Positions 16,828-26,281 are shown, counted from the first letter of the stretch. The stretch: 64,000 nucleotides of DNA from Alcanivorax sp. (GCF_017794965.1 NZ_CP051240.1:496001-560000), one strand, 5' to 3'. Numbers and translations are program-made. Notes: generated by a model from the letters alone, not told the origin.

Positions 16828-17108
16828 GGAGCCCACTGCTGTCCCACAGTTTCATGAAGGCCCTGAGGAAGCGGAGGTGCTTCCTCTTGTGGGAGCTCTC
16901 TGTGCTCGTCAGGGTATGCTTGCAAGCGCATTGCCCTTGCCAGACCTACATTCTCCTGCAAGCAGTCTCCCACGAGACAGGCATCTGCGAGCGTCAAAAT
17001 GCGGCGGTTAAATCCTGTTCACCTAAATAGAGAAACCCGCCGCCTTGCCAGCCTGGCGCCGTGAGGCGCCGCCGACGGATCATGATACGGGCAGAAAGGG
17101 TTGTCGCT
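16828..17108. other. Intergenic region with degenerate REP-like pieces
   Basis: Contains a hairpin AGGAAGC/GCTTCCT near 16868-16887 and degenerate GTGGGAG (16897) and CTCCCAC (16970) ends facing each other with GCTTGCAAGCG-like sequence between, resembling a decayed REP pair. GGCGCC-GTGA-GGCGCC lies near 17055-17070, past the dxs stop. No gene is seen. Confidence 0.5.
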
Positions 17109-19028
17109 TCAGTGTTCGCTGGCGTGGGCGAGCGGCTGTCGGCTGAGGCGCTCGCGGATGCGTCGCTCGATACTGTGTGCATCCAGCCCGGCTTCTGCCA
17201 GCAAGGTGTCACGCTTGCCGTGATGAATGAACTGATCCGGCAGGGCCAGGTTCATCACATCCATGACGATCCCTTCCTCGTTCAGTAGTTCGTTCACTGC
17301 GGAACCCGCGCCCCCCATCAATTGATGGTCTTCAAGTGTGGCGATCAGGCTGTGGCTGGCGGCGGCGTTGAGAATCGCGTCGCGGTCCAGCGGTTTCACC
17401 CAGCGCATGTCGATCACCGTGGCATTGAGAGCCTTGCCGGCCTCAAGAGCGGCGCCTGTGAGTGCGCCGAAGGCGAGAATGGCCACCTGTTTGCCTTCCA
17501 GCAGGGTGCGTGACTGGCCAATGGCCAGGGGTTCCAGCGGTTGCTGGATATCCACGCCCGGGCCGGTGCCACGGGGGTAACGGACCGCGGAAGGGCCGTG
17601 GTACTGGTAGGCACTGGTGAGCAGTTGGCGGCATTCATTTTCGTCGGAAGGCGCGGCGACGATCATGTTTGGCACGGTGCGCAGATAGGCCAGGTCAAAG
17701 ACACCGCCATGGGTGGCGCCGTCTTCACCCACCAAGCCGGCGCGATCCAGGGCAAAGGTCACGTCCAGATCCTGCAGAGCCACATCGTGGATCAGTTGGT
17801 CATAGCCGCGCTGCAGGAAGGTGGAATAGATCGCTACCACCGGTTTCTGGTCTTCGCAGGCGAGTCCGCCGGCCAGGGTGACGGCATGCTGTTCGCAAAT
17901 GGCCACGTCGTGGAAGCGGTCCGGGTACTGCTGGCTGAAGGCGACCATGCCGGACCCCTCGCACATGGCCGGGGTAATGCCCACCAGGCGCTTGTCCTGG
18001 GCTGCCATGTCGCACAGCCACTGGCCGAAAACGTCCTGATACTTGGGTGACTTGGCTTTGGTCGGCACGGCCACCTGGACCTTGGGCTTCGGCTCGATCT
18101 TGTTGATGGCGTGGTAACCTACCGGGTCGGCTTCTGCCGGGGCAAAGCCTTTGCCCTTGGTGGTGTAGACGTGCAGCAATTGCGGGCCTTCCAGGGCGCG
18201 CATGTTGCCCAGGGTGCGTACCAGCTCGTCGATGTTGTGGCCATCGATGGGGCCGATGTAATTGAAGCCAATGGCCTCGAACAGCATGTCCGGGCTCACC
18301 ATGTTCTTCATGCTCTCTTCGGTGCGGCGGATGAAATCCCAGGCCGCCGGCATGGTAGAGAGTACCTTCTTGCCGCCTTCGCGCAGGGCAATATAGCTCT
18401 TGCTGGCCCAGATGCGGGCAAAGTAATTGGATAGCCCGCCCACGTTGTGGGAGATGGACATATTGTTATCGTTAAGGATCACCAGCAGGTTGGAGCGGGT
18501 GTGCGCCGCGTGGCTCATGGCCTCGAAGGCCTGGCCGGCGGTCATGGCGCCATCCCCGATAATCGCTACCGCCCGCCGGTCACTGCCGGCCATTTCTGCG
18601 CCCAGTGCCATGCCCAGAGCGGCACTGATGGAGGTGGAGGAGTGGCCCACACCAAAGGTGTCGTATTCGGACTCGCTGCGCTTGGGAAAACCGGACAGGC
18701 CATGCTGTTGGCGGATCGAGGTGATGCCCTCACGGCGGCCGGTCAGGATCTTGTGGGGATAGCACTGGTGGCCCACATCCCATACAAGGCGGTCGTCCGG
18801 CGTGTTGTAGAGGTAATGCAGCGCCACCGTCAGTTCGACAACGCCGAGCCCGGCGCCGAAATGGCCGCCGCACTGGCCGACTGCATACAGCAGGTACTCG
18901 CGCAGTTCATCCACCACCCGTCCCAGTTGGCTGGCAGGCAGCCGTCGCAATTCAGCGGGGCTGTTCAGTGTGTCCAGCAACGGCGTGGAGGGGCGCGTCA
19001 GCGGAATCTGCGTAAAAGTCTTGGGCAT
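17109..19028 (-). CDS. dxs: 1-deoxy-D-xylulose-5-phosphate synthase
   Basis: 639 aa from MPKTFTQIPL; an in-frame start 13 codons upstream is less likely. Thiamine-diphosphate enzyme, first step of the MEP isoprenoid pathway. Motifs: VWDVGHQCYPHKILTGRR, the ThDP/Mg site GDGAMTAGQAFEAM...NDNNMSIS, and DRAGLVGEDGATHGG in the pyrimidine domain. Third in the conserved xseB-ispA-dxs operon, 73 bp after ispA. Confidence 0.96.
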   Translation of the reverse strand: MPKTFTQIPLTRPSTPLLDTLNSPAELRRLPASQLGRVVDELREYLLYAVGQCGGHFGAGLGVVELTVALHYLYNTPDDRLVWDVGHQCYPHKILTGRREGITSIRQQHGLSGFPKRSESEYDTFGVGHSSTSISAALGMALGAEMAGSDRRAVAIIGDGAMTAGQAFEAMSHAAHTRSNLLVILNDNNMSISHNVGGLSNYFARIWASKSYIALREGGKKVLSTMPAAWDFIRRTEESMKNMVSPDMLFEAIGFNYIGPIDGHNIDELVRTLGNMRALEGPQLLHVYTTKGKGFAPAEADPVGYHAINKIEPKPKVQVAVPTKAKSPKYQDVFGQWLCDMAAQDKRLVGITPAMCEGSGMVAFSQQYPDRFHDVAICEQHAVTLAGGLACEDQKPVVAIYSTFLQRGYDQLIHDVALQDLDVTFALDRAGLVGEDGATHGGVFDLAYLRTVPNMIVAAPSDENECRQLLTSAYQYHGPSAVRYPRGTGPGVDIQQPLEPLAIGQSRTLLEGKQVAILAFGALTGAALEAGKALNATVIDMRWVKPLDRDAILNAAASHSLIATLEDHQLMGGAGSAVNELLNEEGIVMDVMNLALPDQFIHHGKRDTLLAEAGLDAHSIERRIRERLSRQPLAHASEH

Positions 19029-19101
19029 AGCGTTGGATTGCCTGGGTCGGTACTGGCTGCATGTCAACAGGGTTTAGTATACAGGCCCGGAGGGTGAGTC
19101 G

Positions 19102-20001
19102 TCAGTGATTGCGGGCAATGATGTATTGCGCCAGTTGTTGCAGGGGCGCGGCGCGGCTGCCATAGCCAGAGAGAACCTGTTGAGCCTGCTCGCAGAGCAA
19201 GCGGGCCCGTTCCCGGCTGGCATCCAGCCCCAGTAGCGAGGGGAAGGTGCTCTTGTTGAGCTTCTCATCCGAACCGGAGGGCTTGCCCAGTTGCTCGGTA
19301 TCCATGGTCACATCGAGAATGTCGTCCTGGATCTGGAATGCCAGGCCAATGGCATCGCCGAACCGGGTCAGGTCCTCCAGCAGCACGGGCTGGTCGATTT
19401 CGGCGGCAAAATAGCCCAGCTGCAGGCTCACGGTGATCAGGCGGCCGGTCTTCAGGTAATGCATTTCTTCCAGTGCGGCCACGGTCTGTTGCTGGCCCTG
19501 GGCCAGCATGTCCTGCATCTGGCCTGCGGCCATACCGTCCACGCCTGCGGCGCAGGACAGTTGGCGGATCATGGCGATGCGGGTCTCGGCACGAAAATCC
19601 CCTTCGCTGGCGAGCAGCTCGAAGGCCCGGGTGTGCAGGGTGTCACCGGCGAGGATGGCCGTGGCCTCATCAAACGCCCTGTGACAGGTGGGTTGGCCGC
19701 GGCGCAGGTCATCGTCATCCATGGCCGGCAGATCATCGTGGACCAGGGAGTAGGCATGGATCAGTTCCACTGCACAGGCGGGGATGTCAGCCTGGCCGGG
19801 TGTGGCGCCGGCCAGTTCGGCGGCGCCATAGACCAGCAGTGGGCGAATGCGCTTGCCTCCGCTCAGCGCGGCATAGCGCATGGCCTCACTGAGGCGGCTG
19901 GCCGCACTGGTGGCGGGAATCAGCCGATCCAGACTGTCGTCCAGCCGGGTCAGGGAGGTGGTACGCAGGGTGTCCAGCGCCGGGAAACTACTGCTCATCA
20001 T
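19102..20001 (-). CDS. ispA: Farnesyl diphosphate synthase
   Basis: 299 aa. The two aspartate-rich motifs DDLPAMDDDDLRRG and DDILD (in FQIQDDILDVTMDTEQLGKPSGSDEKLNK) bind Mg-diphosphate. It makes farnesyl diphosphate from isopentenyl and dimethylallyl diphosphates. The start (20001, or 19998) overlaps the 3' end of xseB by about 14 bp, so translation is coupled. Confidence 0.95.
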   Translation of the reverse strand: MMSSSFPALDTLRTTSLTRLDDSLDRLIPATSAASRLSEAMRYAALSGGKRIRPLLVYGAAELAGATPGQADIPACAVELIHAYSLVHDDLPAMDDDDLRRGQPTCHRAFDEATAILAGDTLHTRAFELLASEGDFRAETRIAMIRQLSCAAGVDGMAAGQMQDMLAQGQQQTVAALEEMHYLKTGRLITVSLQLGYFAAEIDQPVLLEDLTRFGDAIGLAFQIQDDILDVTMDTEQLGKPSGSDEKLNKSTFPSLLGLDASRERARLLCEQAQQVLSGYGSRAAPLQQLAQYIIARNH

Positions 20002-20230
20002 TGTCGCCGGTGAAAGGCTGGGGCTCGGCATCGCTGTTCTGCTCCAGCAGAATGCGGACTTTCTGCTCCGCTTGCTGCAAGGCCTGCTGGCAATCGCGGG
20101 ACAGACGCACGCCCTCTTCAAAGGCTTTCAGGGACTCTTCCAGGGTCAATTCTCCGGATTCCATCCGTTCAACCAGGTTTTCCAGGTTGTCCAGTGCGGT
20201 TTCCAGGGCGGGCGGCGCCTTTTTGGCCAT
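19988..20230 (-). CDS. xseB: Exodeoxyribonuclease VII small subunit
   Basis: 80 aa from MAKKAPPAL, with GGAGA 7 bp upstream. Helical hairpin protein with the typical ALDNLENLVERMESGELTLEESLKAFEEGVRLSRDCQ signature. It binds the large subunit XseA (not in this window). First gene of the operon with ispA and dxs. Confidence 0.94.
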   Translation of the reverse strand: MAKKAPPALETALDNLENLVERMESGELTLEESLKAFEEGVRLSRDCQQALQQAEQKVRILLEQNSDAEPQPFTGDNDEQ

Positions 20231-20569
20231 GGGAAGTCTCCGGGGCTGCGTTGGTGGCATTGGCTGGATTATACGGCGGCAACAGTAAATCAGCCTGAGG
20301 GGTGAATCAATCCGTTTATGGCCTGAAAATCACCGTTACATGACCCGGTTGGGGTGGGTTGGCAGTGTTGTAACCTATTGAAAGAGAGGCTTTTTTGTCC
20401 GGAACTTTGCCCGGCTGCGGATTGATTCCAAAAGGTTCTAAAGAAAGGGTTTCGGGGCGGGGCCGAGCCTGCTTATAGTGAAAGACCCGCCGGAAACCGC
20501 AGGGCGGCTTCTTCCTCTGATCTCCTAAGCTATGGCGTGAGCCCTGCGGCGCCGGCGGGGTTCTTGATT

Positions 20570-20778
20570 GGCGCTGGACGCCGGATGCTTGACGCCAGAT
20601 GCAAACCAAACCCTGGAAACCTCTGACACTTCCGAATCCCGCTGTTCTGTTGATCAAATGGCATGTCTTTCAGTAGACGCCGCGCCCGGGGTTCGGACGC
20701 GGCGTCTTGGGTCAGTCTTACTGCACACCTTGGTGTCGCGTTGTTGCGTGCAGCGTGATGCGTGAAGCGTCTCTCTTA
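20570..20778. repeat. Heptad inverted-repeat element 8, in a 545-bp intergenic region
   Basis: Left arm 20570-20604 (GGCGCTG, GACGCCG, GATGCTT, GACGCCA, GATGCAA) and right arm 20737-20778 (CGCGTTG, TTGCGTG, CAGCGTG, ATGCGTG, AAGCGTC), which runs through the stop codon of the porin gene. The loop contains a strong hairpin GACGCCGCG...CGCGGCGTC (20678-20708). The rest of 20231-20569 shows no gene; it holds the xseB promoter side and a GCCGGCGGGG-rich hairpin. Confidence 0.75.
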
Positions 20779-21834
20779 AAAATCATAGCGCAGACCCAGT
20801 GAGAAGGCCTGACCATCACTTTCCGCCAGATAGGGAGCCAGCGTGTCAAAACTGCGGCTATTGGGGGTATAAATCGCGTAGCTGAGCTCTTCATAGAAGT
20901 AGTCGGCGAACAGCTTCAGATTTTCGCTGTACTGATAGTCGAGACCGACCTGATAGGAGTCACCCTGATAGAAGGCGGCGGGATCATCGGTTTCCTCGCC
21001 ATTGGCAAACATGGCTTTCACCGTGTACTTGTTCCAGCTGTAGGAACCATACAGGTTGTAGGTAACCGGATCCTCGTCCTGCAGACCATCAATGTTGGAT
21101 TGCAGCTGCTCCACCTTGGCGGCAAAGCGCCATCCACCGATCACATAAGCCAGCGATGCCCCCGCCTGGTCGGCATTATCACCGGTTTCCTGCTCGGTAT
21201 CCTGATAGGCCAGTCCCAGGGTCAGGTCGCCAATGGCCCAGCCAAGGGCGTACTGCCAGCTATCCAGGTAATTGGTACCGGCCTCATGGGTCATGTCCAC
21301 GGCAGAGACGGTAGCCGTCAGCCCCCCGATGGTTGGGGTGGTGTAGGTGGCGGCATCCCGGCGGAAGGTGGCCTGGGTGGCAAAACCGGAATAGAACGAA
21401 CTGAAATAATCCACCGGGTAGGCCACTGTATTGTAGTAGGCCAGCCATTGGGTACCCACACGCAGGGTGCCCAGATTGTCTGTGGTAGCGGTGATATCCG
21501 CCACCCGGGGTTTGTTGTTGCCCTTGTAGGATGCCTGGAAGAAGGACGGATCTTCCGCGCGGAGCAGTGCGGAATTGATGGGGAATTCTACAGTGGCGTT
21601 GAGATCTACCCAATCGAGATCATTATAGGCAGCCGTTACCCCCAGACGGGAATAGGCATCGCGCAGGGCGGTGTAAGAGTCATCTTCACCGGGTTTGGCA
21701 TCATCCACAGACACCGCTTCGGTAGAAATTCGCAATGAGCCGTACGGGGTGACTTCCAGTGCGGCGGAAGCCGGCAATGCGGCAAGGCTGGCGAGGACTG
21801 CAGAAGACAGCCTCAAGGTACGTTGATAGTTCAT
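20776..21834 (-). CDS. General porin
   Basis: 352 aa. Signal peptide ending LPASA, then ALEVTPYGSLRISTEAV, the standard first strand of Gram-negative porins (PF13609-like). It has regular amphipathic strands and a C-terminal RYDF with terminal Phe. Trimeric outer-membrane channel. It lies 18 bp past the UspA gene in the same orientation, so it probably belongs to the TRAP transcript and supplies the outer-membrane step for the same solute; the specificity cannot be read from sequence. Confidence 0.85.
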   Translation of the reverse strand: MNYQRTLRLSSAVLASLAALPASAALEVTPYGSLRISTEAVSVDDAKPGEDDSYTALRDAYSRLGVTAAYNDLDWVDLNATVEFPINSALLRAEDPSFFQASYKGNNKPRVADITATTDNLGTLRVGTQWLAYYNTVAYPVDYFSSFYSGFATQATFRRDAATYTTPTIGGLTATVSAVDMTHEAGTNYLDSWQYALGWAIGDLTLGLAYQDTEQETGDNADQAGASLAYVIGGWRFAAKVEQLQSNIDGLQDEDPVTYNLYGSYSWNKYTVKAMFANGEETDDPAAFYQGDSYQVGLDYQYSENLKLFADYFYEELSYAIYTPNSRSFDTLAPYLAESDGQAFSLGLRYDF

Positions 21835-21852
21835 TGTTTTCTCCCTCTGGTT

Positions 21853-22299
21853 TTAAACAATCAGCACCGGGCATTGCGCCAGACTGGCGACGCGCTGCGA
21901 CACACTGCCAAGAAAGTAGCCGTCCACATCACTGCTGGTACCCCGGGCGCCCATGACAATCAGGTCAATACCGTTGTCCTTGGCAAAGCGAACAATGGCG
22001 CGTGACGGTCTGCCGCCCTTGACGAAGGCGCGCACCTTTTTTGCGCCCGCCTTGATGGCCATTTCCCTGGCATGTTCTGCAACTGTGGTGGCGTACTCCC
22101 GCAGGGCGTCGTCAGGCAGATCGACTTCCTCGGGACGCACCATGGACAGTGAGGCTTCGAAGAGGCTGTGGTGCTTGAACACGCACAGGAGAATCATTTC
22201 GGAGTCATCACTGTCATCCTGTTGCAGATGGGCAGCATGATCCAGCGCCACCAGCGACTGTTTGGAGCCGTCGATTGGAACCAGTATTTTCTTGTACAT
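21853..22299 (-). CDS. Universal stress protein (TeaD-like position)
   Basis: 148 aa from MYKKILVPIDGS with a GGAGG site; a longer frame upstream overlaps dctM and is rejected. UspA fold with a glycine-rich ATP-binding segment near the C-terminus (GARGTSSDVDGYFLGSVSQRV). It is placed directly after the TRAP permease genes. In Halomonas elongata the ectoine TRAP transporter teaABC is followed by the UspA-like ATP-binding regulator teaD, so a role in tuning this transporter is plausible. Confidence 0.88.
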   Translation of the reverse strand: MYKKILVPIDGSKQSLVALDHAAHLQQDDSDDSEMILLCVFKHHSLFEASLSMVRPEEVDLPDDALREYATTVAEHAREMAIKAGAKKVRAFVKGGRPSRAIVRFAKDNGIDLIVMGARGTSSDVDGYFLGSVSQRVASLAQCPVLIV

Positions 22300-22328
22300 G
22301 CGAGCCTCCGTGCGCGAATGACAACCTC

Positions 22329-23612
22329 TTATTGGAAGAATACGTCCCGCAGGAACAGCGCAATCTGCGGGAAGAAAATGACGAGTAACGTAGCCGCCAA
22401 CAGCATGATGACAAAGGGTGGTGTGCCCTTGATCACTTCCCAGTAGGGACGCTTGAAGATGGCAATGGCGGTGAAGATATCGCATCCGAATGGGGGCGTT
22501 GCCGACCCCACGGCCACCATCATGGTAATCAGGATGCCCACGTGTACCGGGTCCAGCCCGGTGGACGCTACCGCTGGCGCAAAGATCGGTGTCAGTACCA
22601 GGATTACGACAATGGGATCCACGAACATGCAGGCAATGAAGAAGGCAATGGCAATGGCCAGCAATACTCCATTGGGGCCAGCTTCATTGATGCCCAGGGA
22701 GCCCAGTACGGTTTGCGGAATCTGGGCAAAGGAAAGAATCCAGGAAAAGCCGTTGCCAACGGCAACGAGAATGAAGACCACCGCGGTGATCAAGCCGGTG
22801 GATTTGGCAATTTCGTAGATGTCTCTGGCTTTCAGTGAGCGGAAGATTACGAATTCCAGAATCACGGCATAGAGTACGCAAGCGGCTGCGGCTTCAGTGG
22901 GGCTGAAGATGCCGCCGTAAATCCCGCCCACAATGATGACGGGAAAACCCAGCGGCCAGAGCGCCTGGCGCACGGACCGGAAACGTTCTCCCCAGCTGGC
23001 CTTCGCCTCCGTGGGAACATCCATCCGGTATGCATAAATGATGCAGTAGATGGAGAACATGAAAAGGATCAACAGGCCCGGGCCAATGCCGGCGATGAAC
23101 AGTTCGGCAATGGAGGTTCCTGAGATGACCCCATAGATAATCATGCCGATACTGGGGGGAATCAGGAAGGCAATGTCACTGGCGTTGATGATCAGGGCCA
23201 GGGTGAAGGAATCCTTGTAACCGGACTCCAGCATGCGCGGGCGCAATGGTGAGCCCACTGCGACCACGGTGGCCTGAGTCGAACCGGACACCGCGCCGAA
23301 CAGGGTGCAGGAGGTGGCGGTGCTCACAGCCAGGCCGCCTTTGATATGGCCAATGAATGCCATCACCATGTTCACCAGCCGGTTGGCGGATTGTCCCCGG
23401 GTCATGATATCGGCAGCAAGGATAAACATGGGCACGGCAATCAGTGCGGTGGGGCGGATGCCTGCCAGCATTTGCTGGATGAAGAATTCCATACGGTCAA
23501 AACCGTCGAACATCATCACGAAGCCGACCACAGCGCCGAGAATCAACGGCACCTTCATGGGAAAGCCAAACAGCAGTAGCGCAAGCATCACCAAAAACAT
23601 TATCCACGCCAT
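22329..23612 (-). CDS. dctM: TRAP transporter large permease DctM/TeaC type
   Basis: 427 aa, about 12 membrane helices. Family features: LLLFGFPMKVPLILGAVVGF, IAVPMFILAADIMTRGQSANRLV, GAVSGSTQATVVAVGSP and IPPSIGMIIYGV. It carries solute across the inner membrane using a sodium gradient. Four bases separate its start from the dctQ stop. 427 aa is close to TeaC. Confidence 0.93.
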   Translation of the reverse strand: MAWIMFLVMLALLLFGFPMKVPLILGAVVGFVMMFDGFDRMEFFIQQMLAGIRPTALIAVPMFILAADIMTRGQSANRLVNMVMAFIGHIKGGLAVSTATSCTLFGAVSGSTQATVVAVGSPLRPRMLESGYKDSFTLALIINASDIAFLIPPSIGMIIYGVISGTSIAELFIAGIGPGLLILFMFSIYCIIYAYRMDVPTEAKASWGERFRSVRQALWPLGFPVIIVGGIYGGIFSPTEAAAACVLYAVILEFVIFRSLKARDIYEIAKSTGLITAVVFILVAVGNGFSWILSFAQIPQTVLGSLGINEAGPNGVLLAIAIAFFIACMFVDPIVVILVLTPIFAPAVASTGLDPVHVGILITMMVAVGSATPPFGCDIFTAIAIFKRPYWEVIKGTPPFVIMLLAATLLVIFFPQIALFLRDVFFQ

Positions 23613-23615
23613 GAT

Positions 23616-24191
23616 TCAGACCTCCTTCTCTTTTTCTTCGTAGCCATCCAGCACAGAAGTGGAGAGGTACACATCACGGGAGACAATATTCTTGATGCCT
23701 GTCATCAGGTATTGAATGCCGGTCACTGCCAGCCCAACGGGCACCCAGAGATAAATGGTATAGATCGGGAAGCCCAGGGTGGGCAAAACGCGTCCGGTGC
23801 TGTAGACCGACTGGATATAAGTGACGGAAAACCAGCACAGGAAAAACATCACCGTCGCCGTCACGAAACTGATGATGACCATCATCACCCGGCGAACATG
23901 ACTTGGGAAAACATCGTAAAGCGCAGACATGCGGATATGGCGGCCATGTCGTGCCGCGTAGCCGATACCGGCAAAGGTGATAAGTATGATCAGTATACGG
24001 TTCACTTCCTCGGAGAAATGCAGGCTTTCACCGAGAAGAAATCGGCCCACCACATTGGCAACCGTATTGACTGCCATCAGCAGAACGCCGAGGGCCAGAA
24101 AGAGTGACTCTATTCGGGCGATCCCGTTATCGATGGTGCCCAGGAAGCCAGGCAGGCTGGAGTCATGGTCAAGGGGCGCATCGTCGCTCAT
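23616..24191 (-). CDS. dctQ: TRAP transporter small permease DctQ/TeaB type
   Basis: 191 aa with four membrane helices (LALGVLLMAVNTVANVVGRF; ILIILITFAGIGYAARHGRHIRMS; and two more). The RHGRHIRMSAL motif is typical of the small TRAP subunit. It is co-transcribed with dctM (4-bp gap). Residues before the first helix are acidic and cytoplasmic. Confidence 0.92.
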   Translation of the reverse strand: MSDDAPLDHDSSLPGFLGTIDNGIARIESLFLALGVLLMAVNTVANVVGRFLLGESLHFSEEVNRILIILITFAGIGYAARHGRHIRMSALYDVFPSHVRRVMMVIISFVTATVMFFLCWFSVTYIQSVYSTGRVLPTLGFPIYTIYLWVPVGLAVTGIQYLMTGIKNIVSRDVYLSTSVLDGYEEKEKEV

Positions 24192-24268
24192 GGTCGTTTC
24201 CCTTTGTCAGCCGATACAGGATCCGGGTCCGATCTTCCTGACCGACCTCTGCTGAGCCGCCACGTACC

Positions 24269-24286
24269 CGGAAGCCCTTCCGGGCG
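24269..24286 (-). terminator. Intercistronic hairpin between dctP and dctQ
   Basis: CCCGGAAG-CCC-TTCCGGG in the 139-bp dctP-dctQ gap. There is no U-run; such stems commonly stabilise the binding-protein mRNA or attenuate read-through so that DctP is made in excess. Confidence 0.45.
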
Positions 24287-24330
24287 CGAGGCGGATTGTC
24301 ATGCCGGGGCGGGCCCCTTGCAGCGTTGTG

Positions 24331-25416
24331 TTACTCGGCGGCTTCGTCGTCGCCGGCGTCGCTGGTAACGGCCTGCAGGTCAGCCTTGAATTGTTCAAGC
24401 AGCTTTTCGCCGCGTTCACCGGTCATTTCAATGAACTTGGCTTCTACTTGCGGGGCGCGATCGCGAAACGCCTGGCGTTGCTCTTCATCCAGTCGGGTCA
24501 CAGTGACTTCTTCGCTGTCCGCCATAATGGTGCCCAGTTTCTTTTCACCCAGACCTGGCACGTACTCGAAAATATGCTGGCGGGCGTGGGCGGTGGCATC
24601 TTTCACCAGTTGCTTGTTTTCTTCAGAGAGGCCGTTGTAGAAATCCTGGTTGGCCATCATGGCGGTCACAAACTGGCTGTGCCCGGTGAAGATCAGATTG
24701 GGGGACACTTCATAAAGACGTGCAGATTCGATCCAGAAGATCGGATTCTCCTGCCCCTGAATGATATTGGTCTGCAGGGCACCGTAGACTTCGCCCCAGG
24801 GAAGCGGGGTGGGCGTGGCACCAAAGGCACTGTAGGTCTCAGACAGCAACGGATTGGTCATCACCCGAATGTTCTTTCCCTTGAAGCCTTCCGGAGTTGT
24901 GACTTTTTCATCGGCCGTGACCACGACTTCACCTTCCGGGTACATGGCCAGCAGTTCCAGGCCCTGCTCGGCATAGAGTGCCGGGAACTCATCGTTGATG
25001 GCCTTGCTTTCCTTGAAGAAGGATACGATTTGCTGGCTGTCTACCGGCAGCAGGTAAGGGATGAAAAAGATTTGTGCTTCGGGGATCAGGGAGCCGGTGA
25101 AGCCGGGGGATTGATTGACGAACTGCAGGACGCCGGCCTGGGCCAGTTCCATGGCATCATCGGATTCGCCGATTTCACCATAGCGGTGAATCTTCAGGGT
25201 GTGAGGAGAATTCTCTTCGATGTATTCCTTGAATTTGTAGGCAAAGACATCCTGTACATCACCTTCGTATTCCTCGTGAGCATAACGCCAGGTCTGACCT
25301 TCTGGCTCAGCGCTGGCTGACTGGCTGGCGCTCTCACTATCGTTGTCGCTACATGCGGCCAGCGTGGTCATCATGACAGCCGCGACGATAGCACCGGGGA
25401 ATGATCGAATGGTCAT
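24331..25416 (-). CDS. dctP: TRAP transporter solute-binding lipoprotein DctP type
   Basis: 361 aa. Lipobox LAAC (Cys22) followed by a Ser/Asp/Glu linker; DctP fold from about 40 with RVMTNPLLSETYSAFGATPTPLPWGEVYGALQTNIIQGQENP, which contains the substrate-carboxylate Arg (RVM) of the family. It delivers the solute to DctQM from the periplasm. Most TRAP binding proteins are soluble; lipid anchoring is less usual. First gene of the operon, behind an inverted repeat. The substrate is unknown; an ectoine-type compound is possible from gene order. Confidence 0.9.
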   Translation of the reverse strand: MTIRSFPGAIVAAVMMTTLAACSDNDSESASQSASAEPEGQTWRYAHEEYEGDVQDVFAYKFKEYIEENSPHTLKIHRYGEIGESDDAMELAQAGVLQFVNQSPGFTGSLIPEAQIFFIPYLLPVDSQQIVSFFKESKAINDEFPALYAEQGLELLAMYPEGEVVVTADEKVTTPEGFKGKNIRVMTNPLLSETYSAFGATPTPLPWGEVYGALQTNIIQGQENPIFWIESARLYEVSPNLIFTGHSQFVTAMMANQDFYNGLSEENKQLVKDATAHARQHIFEYVPGLGEKKLGTIMADSEEVTVTRLDEEQRQAFRDRAPQVEAKFIEMTGERGEKLLEQFKADLQAVTSDAGDDEAAE

Positions 25417-25456
25417 GGCAGTACCCTCTCATTGCCTGTTTTTCGTCAGATTTTTT

Positions 25457-25483
25457 ATTCGAAACTCGTCCATTGTTTCGAAT
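25457..25483. promoter_or_regulatory. Perfect inverted repeat upstream of dctP, candidate operator
   Basis: ATTCGAAAC (25457-25465) and GTTTCGAAT (25475-25483) form a perfect 9-bp dyad spaced by 9 bp, 41-67 bp upstream of the dctP start. The size fits a dimeric repressor site. No regulator gene is adjacent. The rest of 25417-25739 shows nothing else supportable. Confidence 0.55.
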
Positions 25484-25739
25484 TAATGTGCTTTACCGTG
25501 TCAAATGAAAAGCGTGATTGCAAGGAACTGACGGCATTTATCCCGGTTATTTCCTTTATTTCGTCAATAGGTAGCTAAAAGTAGAAGGTCATTGCAGTGC
25601 GATAATTTGATAAAGGATCGCGGGTTGAACACCACTCGAGGGTGGCGTTTTCTGAACGGTGCACCGTGGGTGTGGGGGAACGTGATAGCGGACAATAAAG
25701 AGGAGAAGTGCGCAGAGAGGTCTTCGGTGCCATCCGCAA

Positions 25740-26156
25740 TCATGCCGGTGGCTGTGCTGCCTGTGGTGTTTCTGTGTGTTGCTGGAGTTGTTGCCGCTGA
25801 TTGTCGGTGATCGCCTGGCTCTTTCGTGTCACCGTGTTGAAGCTGACCAGTGCCGCCTTGCCCTCTGCCGTCAGTACCCCGTTCTGCCAGGCCCGTTGAA
25901 TGACCTGCAATGAGCTGTTGCCAATGCGGCCAATGGTGGTGGTAATGGTGACCGGGCTGCCAAACATGGATTCAGCCTTGAAGGCGATCTCCATGTTGAC
26001 CATGGCCAGACCATTGTCCGAACGGGTGGGGTCGGGTGTAAAAAGGGCAATCACCGGCTCCCGGGCTTCCAGGAACCAGACGGGTAAAACCGTATTGTTG
26101 ATGTGCCCCAGTGCATCGGTTTCGCAAAAGCGGGGGCGGATGGTTGTCGTCCACAT
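25740..26156 (-). CDS. 4HBT-family acyl-CoA thioesterase
   Basis: 138 aa from MWTTTIRPRFCETDALGHINN; an in-frame TTG 14 codons upstream is an alternative, and neither has a strong ribosome site. Hot-dog fold with the catalytic-Asp motif ETDALGHINNTVLPVWFLEAREP of the YbgC/FadM-type 4HBT family. It probably hydrolyses acyl-CoA thioesters; the specific substrate is unknown. The C-terminal 20 residues are Gln-rich and not part of the domain. Confidence 0.8.
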   Translation of the reverse strand: MWTTTIRPRFCETDALGHINNTVLPVWFLEAREPVIALFTPDPTRSDNGLAMVNMEIAFKAESMFGSPVTITTTIGRIGNSSLQVIQRAWQNGVLTAEGKAALVSFNTVTRKSQAITDNQRQQLQQHTETPQAAQPPA

Positions 26157-26281
26157 GCCAGAAAGTATGGCGCAATTCCGGGGAAGGGCAATGACCAAAA
26201 GCGACGAGCCACGGGCTACGCTTGACTGGATTAGGAAAGGCCAAAAGGTTCCCGGGGGTGGGCGGTTTCTTTAGTTGCCCG

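Noticed and set aside
25592..25810. 72-codon plus-strand ORF upstream of dctP
   Set aside because: No ribosome site and no recognisable protein features; it runs into the thioesterase 3' end antisense.
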